This document shows positions 52,601-63,997 of a stretch of DNA of 64,000 bases, in pieces. Source of the stretch: Enterococcus italicus DSM 15952 (lineage in GTDB: Bacteria > Bacillota > Bacilli > Lactobacillales > Enterococcaceae); the NCBI RefSeq assembly GCF_000185365.1, contig NZ_GL622241.1, positions 937,612 to 1,001,611 of the forward strand, read 5' to 3'. The position numbers and the translations under genes were made by a program. The notes beneath the pieces were generated by a model. That model did no database searches. It had not been told where the DNA came from and saw only the letters and a list, made by a program, of their open reading frames with translations. The first letter of the stretch is position 1, and the number at the start of each line of letters is the position of its first letter.

Positions 52601-53159
52601 TGCGCAGATGCTACAAGAAGCAGTCGAGCGCAAGCAAGGGAAAAATACGCAATTACAAAAAACCAATGTGGAAATTGATCTAGGCATTGATGCCTACTTG
52701 CCGGCTTCTTATATAGAAGATGAACGACAAAAAATTGAAATCTATAAACGAATCCGTGAATTAGAAAGTATGGACGCGCTAGATGAGCTGCAAGATGATC
52801 TGCTTGACCGGTTCGGTGACTTTCCAGATGAAGTATCGCATTTGTTAGTCATTGGAGAAGTAAAAATGAACGCTGACCGGGCGTTAGTCGAAGTAATTCG
52901 TAAACAACAGCAGACCATTACCGTATTACTCAGCAAAGTCGGTACCAAAAACTACACAGTTGAACAATTATTCGAAGGGTTGGCAGCGACGAAGCTAAAG
53001 GCGACAATGGGAATGGAAAAAGAAAAAATGGCGATTCGTCTACAAGTGCCAAAAGACATGAAGGCGATGGTTTGGTTGCAAGAAGTGGCTTCATTTATGC
53101 GGGCATTACGTGCCATTCGTTACCAAGAAAAAGGACAAAAATTAGCCGCCCAATCTTAG
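49620..53159 (+). CDS. mfd: Transcription-repair coupling factor
   Basis: An 1179-residue DNA translocase that removes stalled RNA polymerase and recruits UvrA. The N-terminal UvrB-like region spans about 1-400. The RNA-polymerase-interacting domain starts [25 protein letters not shown]. The helicase core has Walker A [16 protein letters not shown], Walker B DEEQRFG and the [17 protein letters not shown] motif VI. The TRG segment is within ...[22 protein letters not shown], and a C-terminal TRCF domain closes the protein. It overlaps pth at its start. Confidence 0.97.
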   Translation: [1179 protein letters not shown]

Positions 53160-53172
53160 AAAGGGGACAAGA

Positions 53173-54759
53173 ATGGCGAATAAAAGTATGCATTCATTGG
53201 TCAGAGGGGCATTTATTTTAACGTTAGCTTCTTTCTTTGCCAAATTGCTGAGCGCAATCTATCGTGTGCCTTTTCAAAATTTGGTGGGTGATCGAGGGTT
53301 TTATGTCTATCAGCAAATTTATCCGATATATGGGATTGCAATGACGATTGCGCTGACTAGTGTGCCACAATTTCTGTCAAAATTATTAGTCGGCCAGTCA
53401 CCGTTAGAAAAGCGAACGCAGTTACGGACTTATTTTTCGTTTATTTTTGGTTTGTCTGTTTTGGCTTGGTTATTTTTGTTGCTTACGAGTGACTGGTTAG
53501 CGCTAGGTATGGGAGATAAGCAATTGGCACCTCTCATCCGAGTGACGTCCTTTACGTTTTTGTTGATTCCGTTTCTTTCGTTTTACCGCGGTAGTTTTCA
53601 AGGAGATTTCTATATGGTGCCGACTGCTGTATCACAAATCATTGAACAGGTGGTACGTGTTGGGATTATCTTGTTGGCGGCACTGGGCTATGTGACGCTG
53701 CATTATTCTATTTACCGCGTGGGTGCCTATGCGCTCTCGGGGTCGTTGTTTGGCGGAGTCGTTGCTTGGATGGTGTTGGTGCACTATAGCAAGCAGATGA
53801 GTGGCAATACGCTTTCCTTTTGGCGTTTTTTGCAGATTAAGCCACCGAGTAGAGCGGTTCGCATGCGTTTTTACCGTGAAGCCGGGATGTTGACGGTCTT
53901 TAGCTCATTATTGATCCTATTTCAGTTAATGGATTCGTTTTTTGTGGTGAATGGATTAATCATTGCGGGGATGCCCAAAGATTTGGCACAATTGGCCAAA
54001 GGGGTCTATGATCGCGGACAACCACTCGTTCAGTTAGGATTGGTCGTTGCTGGTGCATTAGGCACAAGCTTTCTGCCGGCTTTGACAGAACACTTGCGGT
54101 CGCATAAGCTAGTGAAGTTTCGTTTCTCAGCGATTATGTACTTGCGCTTAACGGTTTCACTGTCGCTAGCAGCATCGATTGGGTTAGCGATGTTGATGCC
54201 TTTTGTGAACTATACGTTGTTTAAAGATTTCCAAGGAACAAAGACGTTGCTTTTGTTTGTATTTGCGATTGCATTGATGGCAATTATTCAAGCTTTTCAA
54301 AGTATCGAACAGAGCCGCAACAAAGTATTGGCTTCTTTTAAAGCAGTTGTTTGTGGCTGCATCGTCAAGTTTGTCACGACAGGAATCCTGACAGCCGGTA
54401 TGGGGACAATTGGCGCGAGCCTGTCGACGTTGCTCGGCTTAGCAGCGGTGTTAGCGACATTTTTGCATTTTGATGAATTGCAGTTGCATCAATTTTGGAC
54501 ACAGCGAAAGTTTGGTTGGCGCTTGCTTGGGGCGCTGGCCGGTATGGTGGTGATGTTAAGTGGGTATGATGCCTTATGTGTAGCCCTTTTAGCAACACAG
54601 TGGCATCGCAGTCTGACACTGGTGGTCAGCCTTGGCGGTGTTGTGCTTGGGGCAGCGGTGTTTTTGTTACTTATTATAAAATTAAAGGTTTTTACCGTAC
54701 GGGAATGGTTATTCATTCCGTTTGGTGAGAAGTTACTACGAATAGGAGAGAAAAAATGA
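53173..54759 (+). CDS. MOP-superfamily polysaccharide/lipid flippase (SpoVB/MurJ-like)
   Basis: A 528-residue membrane protein with about 14 helices. It begins [48 protein letters not shown] (in parts), typical of the YabM/SpoVB group that sits next to mfd in Firmicutes. It probably flips a lipid-linked cell-wall precursor; a lipid II role is possible, but other glycolipids cannot be excluded. The next gene overlaps by 4 bases. Confidence 0.9.
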   Translation: MANKSMHSLVRGAFILTLASFFAKLLSAIYRVPFQNLVGDRGFYVYQQIYPIYGIAMTIALTSVPQFLSKLLVGQSPLEKRTQLRTYFSFIFGLSVLAWLFLLLTSDWLALGMGDKQLAPLIRVTSFTFLLIPFLSFYRGSFQGDFYMVPTAVSQIIEQVVRVGIILLAALGYVTLHYSIYRVGAYALSGSLFGGVVAWMVLVHYSKQMSGNTLSFWRFLQIKPPSRAVRMRFYREAGMLTVFSSLLILFQLMDSFFVVNGLIIAGMPKDLAQLAKGVYDRGQPLVQLGLVVAGALGTSFLPALTEHLRSHKLVKFRFSAIMYLRLTVSLSLAASIGLAMLMPFVNYTLFKDFQGTKTLLLFVFAIALMAIIQAFQSIEQSRNKVLASFKAVVCGCIVKFVTTGILTAGMGTIGASLSTLLGLAAVLATFLHFDELQLHQFWTQRKFGWRLLGALAGMVVMLSGYDALCVALLATQWHRSLTLVVSLGGVVLGAAVFLLLIIKLKVFTVREWLFIPFGEKLLRIGEKK

Positions 54760-55016
54760 GAATTGATAAATTTTTAAAAGTTTCACGTTTGATTAAACGT
54801 CGGTCGGTCGCAAAAGAGGTTGCAGACAAAGGAAGAATTCAATTAAATGGCAAAATCGCTAAGTCGGGTACAACAGTCAAAGTTGGCGATGAGTTGCAAA
54901 TTCAATTTGGTAATCGGACAGTCAACGTTCGTGTTGAAAAATTACAAGAGTCTACCAAAAAGGAAGATGCAAGCTCGATGTATACGCTTCTTTCAGACGA
55001 ACGAGTGAACGCTTAA
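54756..55016 (+). CDS. rqcP: S4-domain RNA-binding protein RqcP (YabO/HslR family)
   Basis: An 86-residue S4 domain protein beginning [21 protein letters not shown], followed by [30 protein letters not shown]. This matches RqcP/YabO, which works with RqcH in ribosome quality control by positioning tRNA on stalled 50S subunits and supporting C-terminal Ala tailing. It is coupled to the flippase gene by an ATGA overlap. The place between the flippase and divIC is the conserved Firmicutes order. Confidence 0.92.
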   Translation: MRIDKFLKVSRLIKRRSVAKEVADKGRIQLNGKIAKSGTTVKVGDELQIQFGNRTVNVRVEKLQESTKKEDASSMYTLLSDERVNA

Positions 55017-55114
55017 AAAATGCGCACGTATCAAAGTTGTTTGTAATATTGTTAGACAAGTGATTCTGATGTTGGTATAATGAAAAAGACAATCAAGAGA
55101 CTGGGGCGAGTGGA

Positions 55115-55519
55115 TTGAAAAAGCAAAAGAAAAACAAAGTAGCTTATCTGCCAACAGATTTCGCCAAAGAGCAATATGCAACTTACGCAAAGCAAAAGCG
55201 GCAAGTGATTTTTCGTCGTAGGCGTTTGGCTGTTATCTGTACAGTCGGTATTGTGGCGTTCATTAGTATCGGGTATAGCTTGGCAAGAGATTATGCACGT
55301 TTAGCCACGCTAAACACGTATAAGCAAGAGACGTTGGTTGAGCAAAAGCAAGTAAACAAACAAGTAAAACAATTGAAAGCTGATGTCGCATTATTAGAAG
55401 ACGATGACTATGTAGCCAAGCTGGCGCGCAGTCGGTATTTCTATTCAAAAGACGGCGAGATCAATTTCAAAATACCGGATTCAGATAGTCAATCACCGAC
55501 TGAGTCTAGTGATAAATAG
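55115..55519 (+). CDS. divIC: Cell-division septum protein DivIC (FtsB-like)
   Basis: A 134-residue bitopic membrane protein. It has a basic cytoplasmic N-terminus (about 1-38), one helix (LAVICTVGIVAFISIGYSLA), then an extracytoplasmic coiled coil (TYKQETLVEQKQVNKQVKQLKADVALLEDDDYVAKLARSRYFYSKDGE in parts) ending in the conserved ARSRYFYSK motif. It pairs with FtsL and DivIB in the divisome. The start is probably TTG at 55115 with a weak GAG site. It lies about 98 bases after rqcP. Confidence 0.9.
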   Translation: MKKQKKNKVAYLPTDFAKEQYATYAKQKRQVIFRRRRLAVICTVGIVAFISIGYSLARDYARLATLNTYKQETLVEQKQVNKQVKQLKADVALLEDDDYVAKLARSRYFYSKDGEINFKIPDSDSQSPTESSDK

Positions 55520-55585
55520 GTCATCATGACGCGTATGTGTCAATGGAATATAAAAGGGTAATAAAATAGGAGGAACACATTTTTT

Positions 55586-56044
55586 ATGTCAATCGAAGTT
55601 GGAGCAAAAGTACCAGGGAAAGTTTCAGGAATTACTAATTTTGGTGCATTTATTGATTTGGGAGCGGGCAAGACGGGCCTTGTCCATATTAGTGAAGTAT
55701 CAAATGGCTTTGTCAAAGATATCAATGAAGTATTGAAAGTCGGCGATGAAGTGACTGTATTAGTAACGAATATTGGAGCAGATGGCAAAATCGGCTTATC
55801 TATTCGTAAAGCAGAGGATCGTCCGCAAGAAGAAAAGCGCGAGTTCCCTAAAAAAGATTTCCATAAAGCGGGACCAAAAAAACCGTTTAACCGCAATCAA
55901 GGAAATCAAAATGCAGCAAATAATTCGAAACAAGACTTCGATTCATTGATGTCTTCTTTTTTGAAAGATAGTGATGATCGCCTTTCTTCTTTGAGAAGAA
56001 ACACTGAAGGAAAGCGCGGCGGTCGCGGCGGTCGCCGTAGCTAG
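55586..56044 (+). CDS. S1-domain RNA-binding protein (YabR/GSP13/CvfD family)
   Basis: A 152-residue protein with an N-terminal S1 domain (1-75: VGAKVPGKVSGITNFGAFIDLGAGKTGLVHISEVS..., DINEVLKVGDEVTVLVTNI, GKIGLSIRKAE). A disordered basic and Asn/Gln-rich tail ends in a Gly-Arg stretch (RGGRGGRRS). The family associates with 30S ribosomes and has roles in stress, translation and virulence-gene control. The AGGAGG site is 13 bases from the ATG, longer than usual. A terminator follows. Confidence 0.9.
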   Translation: MSIEVGAKVPGKVSGITNFGAFIDLGAGKTGLVHISEVSNGFVKDINEVLKVGDEVTVLVTNIGADGKIGLSIRKAEDRPQEEKREFPKKDFHKAGPKKPFNRNQGNQNAANNSKQDFDSLMSSFLKDSDDRLSSLRRNTEGKRGGRGGRRS

Positions 56045-56056
56045 TCAGTATATTGA

Positions 56057-56089
56057 AGGTTGAGCCTTGCGCAAGGTTCAACCTTTTTT
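56057..56089 (+). terminator. Terminator after the S1-domain gene
   Basis: AGGTTGAGCCTTG pairs with CAAGGTTCAACCT (one mismatch or G-U) around 56057-56083 with a T run to 56089. Its end is within 20 bases of the tilS ribosome site, so tilS may rely on read-through. Confidence 0.85.
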
Positions 56090-56105
56090 GATTGGAGGGA
56101 TCACA

Positions 56106-57479
56106 ATGGATGTGCAGCGCATGCAACAAGAATTTCAAATCCGACAATTTGCAAACCAAGATGTCTTGCTGGCAGTATCGACAGGGGTTGACTCGATGGT
56201 TTTGCTCGATTTGCTGATTTCATCAGTGACGGATATCCAGCGAATAGCGGTGGTCCATGTGAATCATGGGTTGCGACCAGAGAGTGAAAAAGAAGCTTGC
56301 TTTATCAATGCGTATTGCAAAGAACACCAGCTAGATTTCTTTCAAGCCAATTGGACACCGACGTCTAGCAATATCGAAGCCAATGCACGCCAGTTTCGGT
56401 ATGACTTTTTCAAAAAAATAATGAATGAACAAGGCTACAAGGTACTGCTTACTGCACATCATCGCGATGATCAACTCGAGACAATGCTGATGAAGGCGAT
56501 TCGGGATGGGCAATTGACCGCGCTAAAAGGAATTGTAGCAAGTCAGCCGTTTGCCAATGGTCAACTTGTTCGGCCGCTACTACCTTATGACAAACAAACA
56601 CTTTATGACTATGCCAAAAGGCGTGAGCTAACCTATTTTGAGGATGAGACAAATCAAGACTCGCTTTATTTCCGTAATCGGATGCGTCAGCAAGTCGTCC
56701 CGCTCTTAAAAAAAGAGCATCCCCAAGTAACGGAACACTTTCAACAGATTGCCAAGCAAGTCGAAGACAACGAGGCCTTGCTTGAAGAAGTCCTCTGGGA
56801 ACAAGAAAAAGGGATGTTTAAGAAAACTACTACTGGTTGGTCACTGGATTTGTCTTTATTCCAAAAAAGATCGCCGCTGGTAAAAAAATATTTACTGGAA
56901 AAAGCAGCCCAAATTGTTCGTTCGACAGGGACAGTCGCGCTCTCGCAAAAACAAATCAATCAAACGCTCACTTTGCTTGATGAACACAAATCCCAATGGC
57001 TACTCAACATCGCTCATGGTTGGGTCATTCGCCGAGCCTATCAGACATTGGTTTTGGAGAAAAAGCCTGAGCAACAAGAACGGCAAGCCGTCACTTTAAT
57101 GGAAGGCACACAGCTCTATTTATCAGATCATCAATGGATTGGGCTCTTCCAATCACCTGTGGACGAGAGTTTACTGCCCCCAAAAGTTCAGACTTGGTCG
57201 ACTATGTCTGTGGCTTTTTCGGATGAACTAGCCTTGCCGCTTTCGGTTCGAAAGCGGCAAGATGGTGACCGAATCGCCCTGACTCCTGAATTGACGAAGC
57301 GACTTTCTCGCTGGCTAATTGATCAAAAAATCCCGCAAACACAACGCGAAGATGCTTGGTTTGTTTTAGATTCTACTAAGAAGGGTTTGGTTTTCTTTCC
57401 TTTTCTTCATTCCTATTTGAGTATTGCGAAAGAAACTGATAAAATACGGTACGTACTTCTGTATAAATGTCAGAAGTAA
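56106..57479 (+). CDS. tilS: tRNA(Ile) lysidine synthetase
   Basis: About 457 residues that convert C34 of the CAT-anticodon isoleucine tRNA to lysidine, which lets it read AUA. The PP-loop is VSTGVDSMVLLDLL (SGGxDS type, with Thr in the second place), followed by VVHVNHGLRPES and the LLTAHHRDDQLET catalytic segment. TilS-specific substrate-binding and C-terminal domains follow (about 220-457). The ATG at 56106 has GGAGG upstream; the frame from 56067 starts inside the terminator. hpt follows after 18 bases. Confidence 0.95.
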   Translation: MDVQRMQQEFQIRQFANQDVLLAVSTGVDSMVLLDLLISSVTDIQRIAVVHVNHGLRPESEKEACFINAYCKEHQLDFFQANWTPTSSNIEANARQFRYDFFKKIMNEQGYKVLLTAHHRDDQLETMLMKAIRDGQLTALKGIVASQPFANGQLVRPLLPYDKQTLYDYAKRRELTYFEDETNQDSLYFRNRMRQQVVPLLKKEHPQVTEHFQQIAKQVEDNEALLEEVLWEQEKGMFKKTTTGWSLDLSLFQKRSPLVKKYLLEKAAQIVRSTGTVALSQKQINQTLTLLDEHKSQWLLNIAHGWVIRRAYQTLVLEKKPEQQERQAVTLMEGTQLYLSDHQWIGLFQSPVDESLLPPKVQTWSTMSVAFSDELALPLSVRKRQDGDRIALTPELTKRLSRWLIDQKIPQTQREDAWFVLDSTKKGLVFFPFLHSYLSIAKETDKIRYVLLYKCQK

Positions 57480-57497
57480 CTTTGAAAGGAGAACGGT

Positions 57498-58040
57498 ATG
57501 TTAGATAAAGATATTGAAAAAATACTTATCACACGAGAGCAAATTCAAATGCGTTGTGCAGAATTAGGAAAACAATTAACGGAAGAATATCAGGATAAAA
57601 CACCGCTTGTGGTTGGTGTATTAAAAGGAGCTGTTCCTTTTATGGCGGATATTGTTCGTGAAATGGATTGTTATTTAGAAATAGATTTCTTAGATGTTTC
57701 TAGCTATGGAAACGCGACGGTATCTTCCGGAGAAGTGAAGATCGTGAAAGATTTAGATACAAATGTTGAAGGTCGCGATTTATTAATCGTGGAAGACATT
57801 ATCGACAGTGGCAGAACGTTGGCTTATTTAGTTGACTTGTTTAAATACCGTAAAGCGAAGTCAGTGAAGATTGTGACGTTACTGGATAAACCAGAAGGAC
57901 GCGTTGTACCGATTGAAGCCGATTATGTTGGTTTTGATGTGCCGAATGAGTTTGTGGTCGGCTATGGACTAGACTATATTCAACAATACCGTAACCTCCC
58001 TTATGTGGGTGTGTTAAAACCATCTGTTTATCAATCGTAA
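57498..58040 (+). CDS. hpt: Hypoxanthine-guanine phosphoribosyltransferase
   Basis: A 180-residue purine salvage enzyme. The PRPP-binding motif is [17 protein letters not shown] (about residues 97-113) and the base-pocket segment is [20 protein letters not shown]. The protein starts [19 protein letters not shown]. The AAAGGAG site precedes the ATG. In Firmicutes tilS-hpt-ftsH is a conserved operon, and the spacing here fits. Confidence 0.96.
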   Translation: MLDKDIEKILITREQIQMRCAELGKQLTEEYQDKTPLVVGVLKGAVPFMADIVREMDCYLEIDFLDVSSYGNATVSSGEVKIVKDLDTNVEGRDLLIVEDIIDSGRTLAYLVDLFKYRKAKSVKIVTLLDKPEGRVVPIEADYVGFDVPNEFVVGYGLDYIQQYRNLPYVGVLKPSVYQS

Positions 58041-58113
58041 ACTATCATAAATTCTATTTAAATATGATACAATGAAATGGTCAGATAAAGACAAGACGAC
58101 AAGGAGGGCCCGC

Positions 58114-60171
58114 ATGAATAAAAAAGGAAATGGTACGGTCAAAACGACCTTATATTATGTACTCATTTTGTTAGCCATGGTAATGGTTGTCTATTACTTT
58201 TTTGGTAACGGCAGCGATCGTTCGCCAGAAATTGAGTATTCGACTTTTACAGAGCAATTAAAGAATGGCGAAGTTGAATCATTTACGGTTCAACCATCAA
58301 ATGGTGTGTATCGCATTACTGGGCAGTATAAAGATGCACAAAAAGTAGACAATGACAGTGGATTGAGCGTATTCGGCACAACGTCTTCTACCTCTACTTC
58401 ATTTTCAACGATTGTCTTACCAAATGATTCCACATTGAATGAGATTACGACATTAGCGAGTGATCAAGGAGTCAAAACAGAGATTGAACAAGAGTCAAAT
58501 AGTGGGATTTGGTTGTCACTATTGGTTAGTTTCTTACCTTTAGTGATCATCATCTTTTTCTTCTATATGATGATGGGTCAACAAGGCGGCGGCGGTGGCG
58601 GCGGAGGCCGCGGCGTGATGAACTTTGGTAAATCAAAAGCCAAAGAAGCAGACAAAAAAGCCAACCGCGTACGTTTTTCTGACGTAGCTGGAGCGGAAGA
58701 AGAAAAACAAGAATTAGTTGAAGTGGTCGAGTTCTTAAAAGACCCACGTCGTTTTTCTGCGCTTGGTGCGCGTATTCCAGCAGGGGTATTATTAGAAGGC
58801 CCTCCAGGAACAGGGAAAACATTGCTTGCAAAAGCAGTAGCTGGTGAAGCTGGCGTCCCATTTTATTCTATTTCTGGTTCAGATTTTGTTGAAATGTTTG
58901 TCGGTGTCGGTGCTAGTCGTGTACGTGACTTGTTCGATACTGCGAAGAAGAATGCGCCTGCGATTATTTTCATTGATGAAATTGATGCAGTCGGACGTCA
59001 ACGTGGTGCCGGTATGGGTGGCGGACATGATGAACGCGAACAAACTCTAAACCAATTACTAGTTGAAATGGATGGCTTTAACGGAAACGAAGGCGTGATC
59101 GTGATTGCTGCGACAAACCGTTCGGACGTATTGGATCCAGCGCTTCTTCGTCCAGGTCGTTTTGACCGCCAAATCTTGGTCGGACGTCCAGATGTGAAAG
59201 GCCGCGAAGCTATCTTAAAAGTACATGCTAGAAACAAGCCATTAGCCGATGATGTCGACTTAAAAGTGGTAGCACAACAAACACCTGGCTTTGCCGGTGC
59301 AGAATTAGAAAATGTCTTAAACGAAGCAGCGTTAGTCGCAGCTCGTCGAAATAAAACCAAAATCGATGCATCTGACATTGATGAAGCAGAAGATCGGGTG
59401 ATTGCTGGGCCAGCGAAGAAAGATCGCGTGATTAGTAAGCGCGAACGAGAAATGGTGGCCTACCATGAAGCAGGACATACGATTGTCGGTTTAGTTCTTA
59501 GCCGTGCGCGTATTGTCCACAAAGTGACGATTATTCCTCGCGGTCGCGCGGGCGGATACATGATTGCCTTGCCGAAAGAAGATCAAATGTTAATGACCAA
59601 AGAAGATATGTTTGAACAAATTGTTGGTCTACTTGGTGGACGGACAGCAGAAGAAATTATTTTCAACGTTCAATCAACAGGTGCTTCCAATGACTTTGAA
59701 CAGGCGACTGGCTTAGCACGTAGTATGGTTACAGAATATGGAATGAGTGACAAATTAGGTCCTGTTCAATACGAAGGAAACCATCAAGTGTTTGTCGGCC
59801 GTGATTATGGTCAAACAAAAGCATACTCTGAACAAGTGGCTTATGAGATTGACGGAGAAGTTCGTCGCATTCTCGTTGAAGCACACGCGAAAGCACGTGA
59901 AATCATAGAAGAACATCGTGCGCAACACAAATTGATTGCAGAAAAACTATTAGAGTTTGAAACGCTAGATGCCAAAGCAATCAAATCTTTATTTGAAACA
60001 GGTAAGATGCCTGAGGGAGTGGAAGAAAATCCTTTCCCAAGCGAAAAAGCAGCATCTTATGAAGAAGCAAAACGAGCATTGGAACAAAAAGATGCGGAAA
60101 AACAAGCAGAACAATCAGAAACTGAAACGAAAGAAATCACACCTGATTCAACTGATGACAAAACTGTATAA
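58114..60171 (+). CDS. ftsH: ATP-dependent membrane zinc metalloprotease FtsH
   Basis: About 685 residues. Membrane helices lie near residues 10-28 and 130-150, followed by a Gly-rich stretch after MMMGQQ. The AAA domain has Walker A GPPGTGKT, Walker [10 protein letters not shown], the SRH arginine region [12 protein letters not shown] and the pore loop [12 protein letters not shown]. The peptidase site is HEAGH in [13 protein letters not shown]. The tail is Lys/Glu-rich. It degrades misfolded membrane and regulatory proteins. The ATG at 58114 follows AAGGAGG; the ATG at 58072 lies upstream of that site. Confidence 0.96.
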   Translation: MNKKGNGTVKTTLYYVLILLAMVMVVYYFFGNGSDRSPEIEYSTFTEQLKNGEVESFTVQPSNGVYRITGQYKDAQKVDNDSGLSVFGTTSSTSTSFSTIVLPNDSTLNEITTLASDQGVKTEIEQESNSGIWLSLLVSFLPLVIIIFFFYMMMGQQGGGGGGGGRGVMNFGKSKAKEADKKANRVRFSDVAGAEEEKQELVEVVEFLKDPRRFSALGARIPAGVLLEGPPGTGKTLLAKAVAGEAGVPFYSISGSDFVEMFVGVGASRVRDLFDTAKKNAPAIIFIDEIDAVGRQRGAGMGGGHDEREQTLNQLLVEMDGFNGNEGVIVIAATNRSDVLDPALLRPGRFDRQILVGRPDVKGREAILKVHARNKPLADDVDLKVVAQQTPGFAGAELENVLNEAALVAARRNKTKIDASDIDEAEDRVIAGPAKKDRVISKREREMVAYHEAGHTIVGLVLSRARIVHKVTIIPRGRAGGYMIALPKEDQMLMTKEDMFEQIVGLLGGRTAEEIIFNVQSTGASNDFEQATGLARSMVTEYGMSDKLGPVQYEGNHQVFVGRDYGQTKAYSEQVAYEIDGEVRRILVEAHAKAREIIEEHRAQHKLIAEKLLEFETLDAKAIKSLFETGKMPEGVEENPFPSEKAASYEEAKRALEQKDAEKQAEQSETETKEITPDSTDDKTV

Positions 60172-60178
60172 TGTTTTG

Positions 60179-60216
60179 ACAAGAGAGCCGTTCATGGAAT
60201 GACTCTCTTGTTTTTT
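60179..60216 (+). terminator. ftsH terminator
   Basis: CAAGAGAG (from about 60180) pairs with CTCTCTTG (ending about 60210) followed by a run of six T. GTTC/GAAT pairing extends the stem inward. Confidence 0.8.
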
Positions 60217-60294
60217 GATGGAACGAGCGAGGCAGTTGAAAAAATTACGCATTCTCGGTATGATGCAGTAATGAAAAAGAAAGAGGAATTGGAA

Positions 60295-61188
60295 ATGGCA
60301 AAAGATTATTTAGTAAAAGCATTAGCATATGGTGGCTATGTGCGTGCGTATGCAGTTTGTGCGACAGATGTCGTAGCAGAAGCACAGCGTCGTCACGATA
60401 CTTGGAATACAGCGACAGCAGCACTTGGTAGAGCAATTGTCGGATCACTTCTATTAGGAAGCACTGTAAAGGGCGAAGACAAATTAACCGTAAAAATCCA
60501 AGGAAATGGACCGGCAGGCTTAATTATGGTCGATGCGAATGGTAGCGGTGAAGTAAAAGGGTACATTCAAAACCCAAAAATTAGTTTACCGTTGAACGCT
60601 CAAGGAAAATTAGATGTACGAGGCGCAGTAGGGACAGAAGGTATTTTCACAGTGATCAAAGATTTAGGATTAAAGGAGCCGTTCTCTGGTCAAACACCGA
60701 TTGTCTCAGGTGAGCTCGGTGAGGACTTTACTTACTACTTAGCGGCTTCTGAGCAAGTACCTTCAGCTGTAGGCTTGAGTGTATTAGTTGATACGGATGA
60801 TTCTGTGCGCTCGGCAGGGGGCTTTATGCTACAAATTATGCCAGGTGCATCCGAAGAAATGATCGCAAAAATCGAAAATCGTCTTCAAGAACTACCAAAA
60901 GTTTCGACTTTGCTTGATCAAGGCAAGACACCCGAAGATATTTTAGATACCATTTTTGCTGGCGAGTCAGTAATGATTTTAGAAGAAATGCCAGTTGAGT
61001 TTAAATGTGATTGTTCAAAAGAAAAATTTGCTTCAGCTATTTTAACGCTAGGATCCAAAGAGATTCAAGATATGATTGATGAAGACCATGGCGCAGAAGC
61101 TGTTTGTTCATTTTGCGGGAACAAGTATTTCTTTGATGAGCAAGAACTGACAGAGATTAAGGAAGAGATTACTGGAGGAGCAAAGTAA
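60295..61188 (+). CDS. hslO: Redox-regulated chaperone Hsp33
   Basis: About 297 residues starting MAKDYLVKALAYGGYVRAYAV at ATG 60295 with AGAGG upstream; a longer frame from 60199 overlaps the terminator. The C-terminal zinc/redox switch has four Cys in FKCDCSKEKF and CSFCGNKY. Upon oxidation it releases zinc, dimerises and binds unfolded proteins. dusB starts one base after its stop. The ftsH-hslO-dusB-lysS order is common in Lactobacillales. Confidence 0.96.
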   Translation: MAKDYLVKALAYGGYVRAYAVCATDVVAEAQRRHDTWNTATAALGRAIVGSLLLGSTVKGEDKLTVKIQGNGPAGLIMVDANGSGEVKGYIQNPKISLPLNAQGKLDVRGAVGTEGIFTVIKDLGLKEPFSGQTPIVSGELGEDFTYYLAASEQVPSAVGLSVLVDTDDSVRSAGGFMLQIMPGASEEMIAKIENRLQELPKVSTLLDQGKTPEDILDTIFAGESVMILEEMPVEFKCDCSKEKFASAILTLGSKEIQDMIDEDHGAEAVCSFCGNKYFFDEQELTEIKEEITGGAK

Positions 61189-61189
61189 A

Positions 61190-62179
61190 ATGTCTACATC
61201 TTGGATGATTGGTCAAGTGGAGATTCCCAATCGTGTCGTTGTGGCACCGATGGCAGGTATTTCAAATGCCGCATTCCGTGTGACAGTGAAAGAAGCTGGT
61301 GCGGGACTAGTCGTGTGTGAAATGATTAGTGACAAAGGGATTCAGTTGCGCAACAAAAAGACATTAGAAATGTTGTACATCGACGAAACAGAGCATCCGT
61401 TGAGTTTGCAAATTTTTGGTAGCACAAAAGAATCACTCGTTGAGGCGGCTCAGTTTGTCGAGAAAAATACGACGGCAGATATCATTGACATTAATATGGG
61501 CTGCCCGGTAAATAAGATTATTAAAGCCGAGGCGGGTGCTAAATGGCTGCTTGATCCAAACAAAGTATACGAAATGGTACAAGCAGTTGCTTCGGCAGTA
61601 TCCATTCCTGTGACGGTAAAGATGCGTACGGGCTGGGATGAGGAGCATTTATTTGCTGTAGAAAATGCGTTAGCCGCACAAGCAGCTGGTGCCGCAGCTG
61701 TTGCGATGCATGGAAGAACGCGTGTACAAATGTATGAAGGCAAAGCTGATTGGTCCGTCTTGAGAGAAGTGAAGAAAAAACTCTCGATTCCTCTCATGGG
61801 CAACGGCGATGTACGCACACCTGAAGATGCGCGGCGTATGTTTGAAGAAGTCGGCTGTGATGCCGTCATGATTGGTCGAGCAGCCTTAGGTAATCCGTGG
61901 ATGATTGGGCGTACCAATCACTACTTGCAGACCGGCGAATTGATTGCTGAGCCGACACCAGAAGAGAAAATTGCGATGGCTAAGCTTCACTTTGACCGAC
62001 TAGTAGCTCTAAAAGGAGAAAGAATCGCAGCAAGAGAGTTTCGCCAACATGCCGCCTATTACTTAAAAGGCATTTCAAGAACGGCTAAGCTAAAGGCTGA
62101 AATTAATAAATCAGAAGATCGTCAAACTACCATGATGTTACTCGATGATTTTTTGGCAAACCAAGTAGTGGCTGGATAA
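61190..62179 (+). CDS. dusB: tRNA-dihydrouridine synthase B
   Basis: A 329-residue FMN enzyme: VVAPMAGISNAAFRVTVKEAG, catalytic Cys in INMGCPVNKIIKAEAGAKWLL with the usual Lys after the Cys region, VTVKMRTGWDEEH, VAMHGRTRVQMYEGKADW, LMGNGDV and AVMIGRAALGNPWMIG. It reduces specific D-loop uridines in tRNA. It starts right after hslO with a GGAGG site, so the two are co-transcribed. It is clearly different from the Dus paralogue near the left end of the window. Confidence 0.95.
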   Translation: MSTSWMIGQVEIPNRVVVAPMAGISNAAFRVTVKEAGAGLVVCEMISDKGIQLRNKKTLEMLYIDETEHPLSLQIFGSTKESLVEAAQFVEKNTTADIIDINMGCPVNKIIKAEAGAKWLLDPNKVYEMVQAVASAVSIPVTVKMRTGWDEEHLFAVENALAAQAAGAAAVAMHGRTRVQMYEGKADWSVLREVKKKLSIPLMGNGDVRTPEDARRMFEEVGCDAVMIGRAALGNPWMIGRTNHYLQTGELIAEPTPEEKIAMAKLHFDRLVALKGERIAAREFRQHAAYYLKGISRTAKLKAEINKSEDRQTTMMLLDDFLANQVVAG

Positions 62180-62193
62180 TTGTTGCAAATCAA

Positions 62194-62227
62194 AGCAAGT
62201 CGGAGTAGAGATTCGGCTTGCTTTTTT
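62194..62227 (+). terminator. dusB terminator
   Basis: GCAAGTCG (from about 62194) pairs with CGGCTTGC (ending about 62221) followed by six T. Confidence 0.8.
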
Positions 62228-62248
62228 GCCTGAAGATTGGCATTATAA

Positions 62249-63775
<1,527 letters not shown>

Positions 63776-63825
63776 TAGTAGTGTATTAACCAAATAAACT
63801 GAATAATGAATGAATTATTTGTTAT

Positions 63826-63865
63826 AAAAGAGCTGGAAGACGAACGTTTTTCAGCTCTTTTTTTC
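63826..63865 (+). terminator. lysS terminator
   Basis: AAAAGAGCTG (63826-63835) pairs with CAGCTCTTTT (63852-63861), continuing into a T-rich tract. Confidence 0.9.
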
Positions 63866-63910
63866 GAATGAAAGTGTTTAGGAGAAGAACTGAAAAACCA
63901 CAAAAAAAGA

Positions 63911-63997
63911 TTGACCTATGGCAAATTACTTGTTATATTAATAGAGGTCTTAAAAAGAGAGCTTCATCTGAAATTTTATTTTTAAAAAGTGTTGACG
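63911..63997 (+). promoter_or_regulatory. Tandem promoters at the right edge, probably for an rRNA operon
   Basis: TTGACC at 63911-63916 and TATATT at 63934-63939 (17-base spacer) form one promoter. A second -35, TTGACG at 63992-63997, lies about 80 bases on and its -10 falls outside the window. Two strong promoters at this spacing with AT-rich intervening sequence are typical of Firmicutes rrn operons, and a 16S gene after lysS would fit enterococcal order. The transcript itself is not visible. Confidence 0.5.
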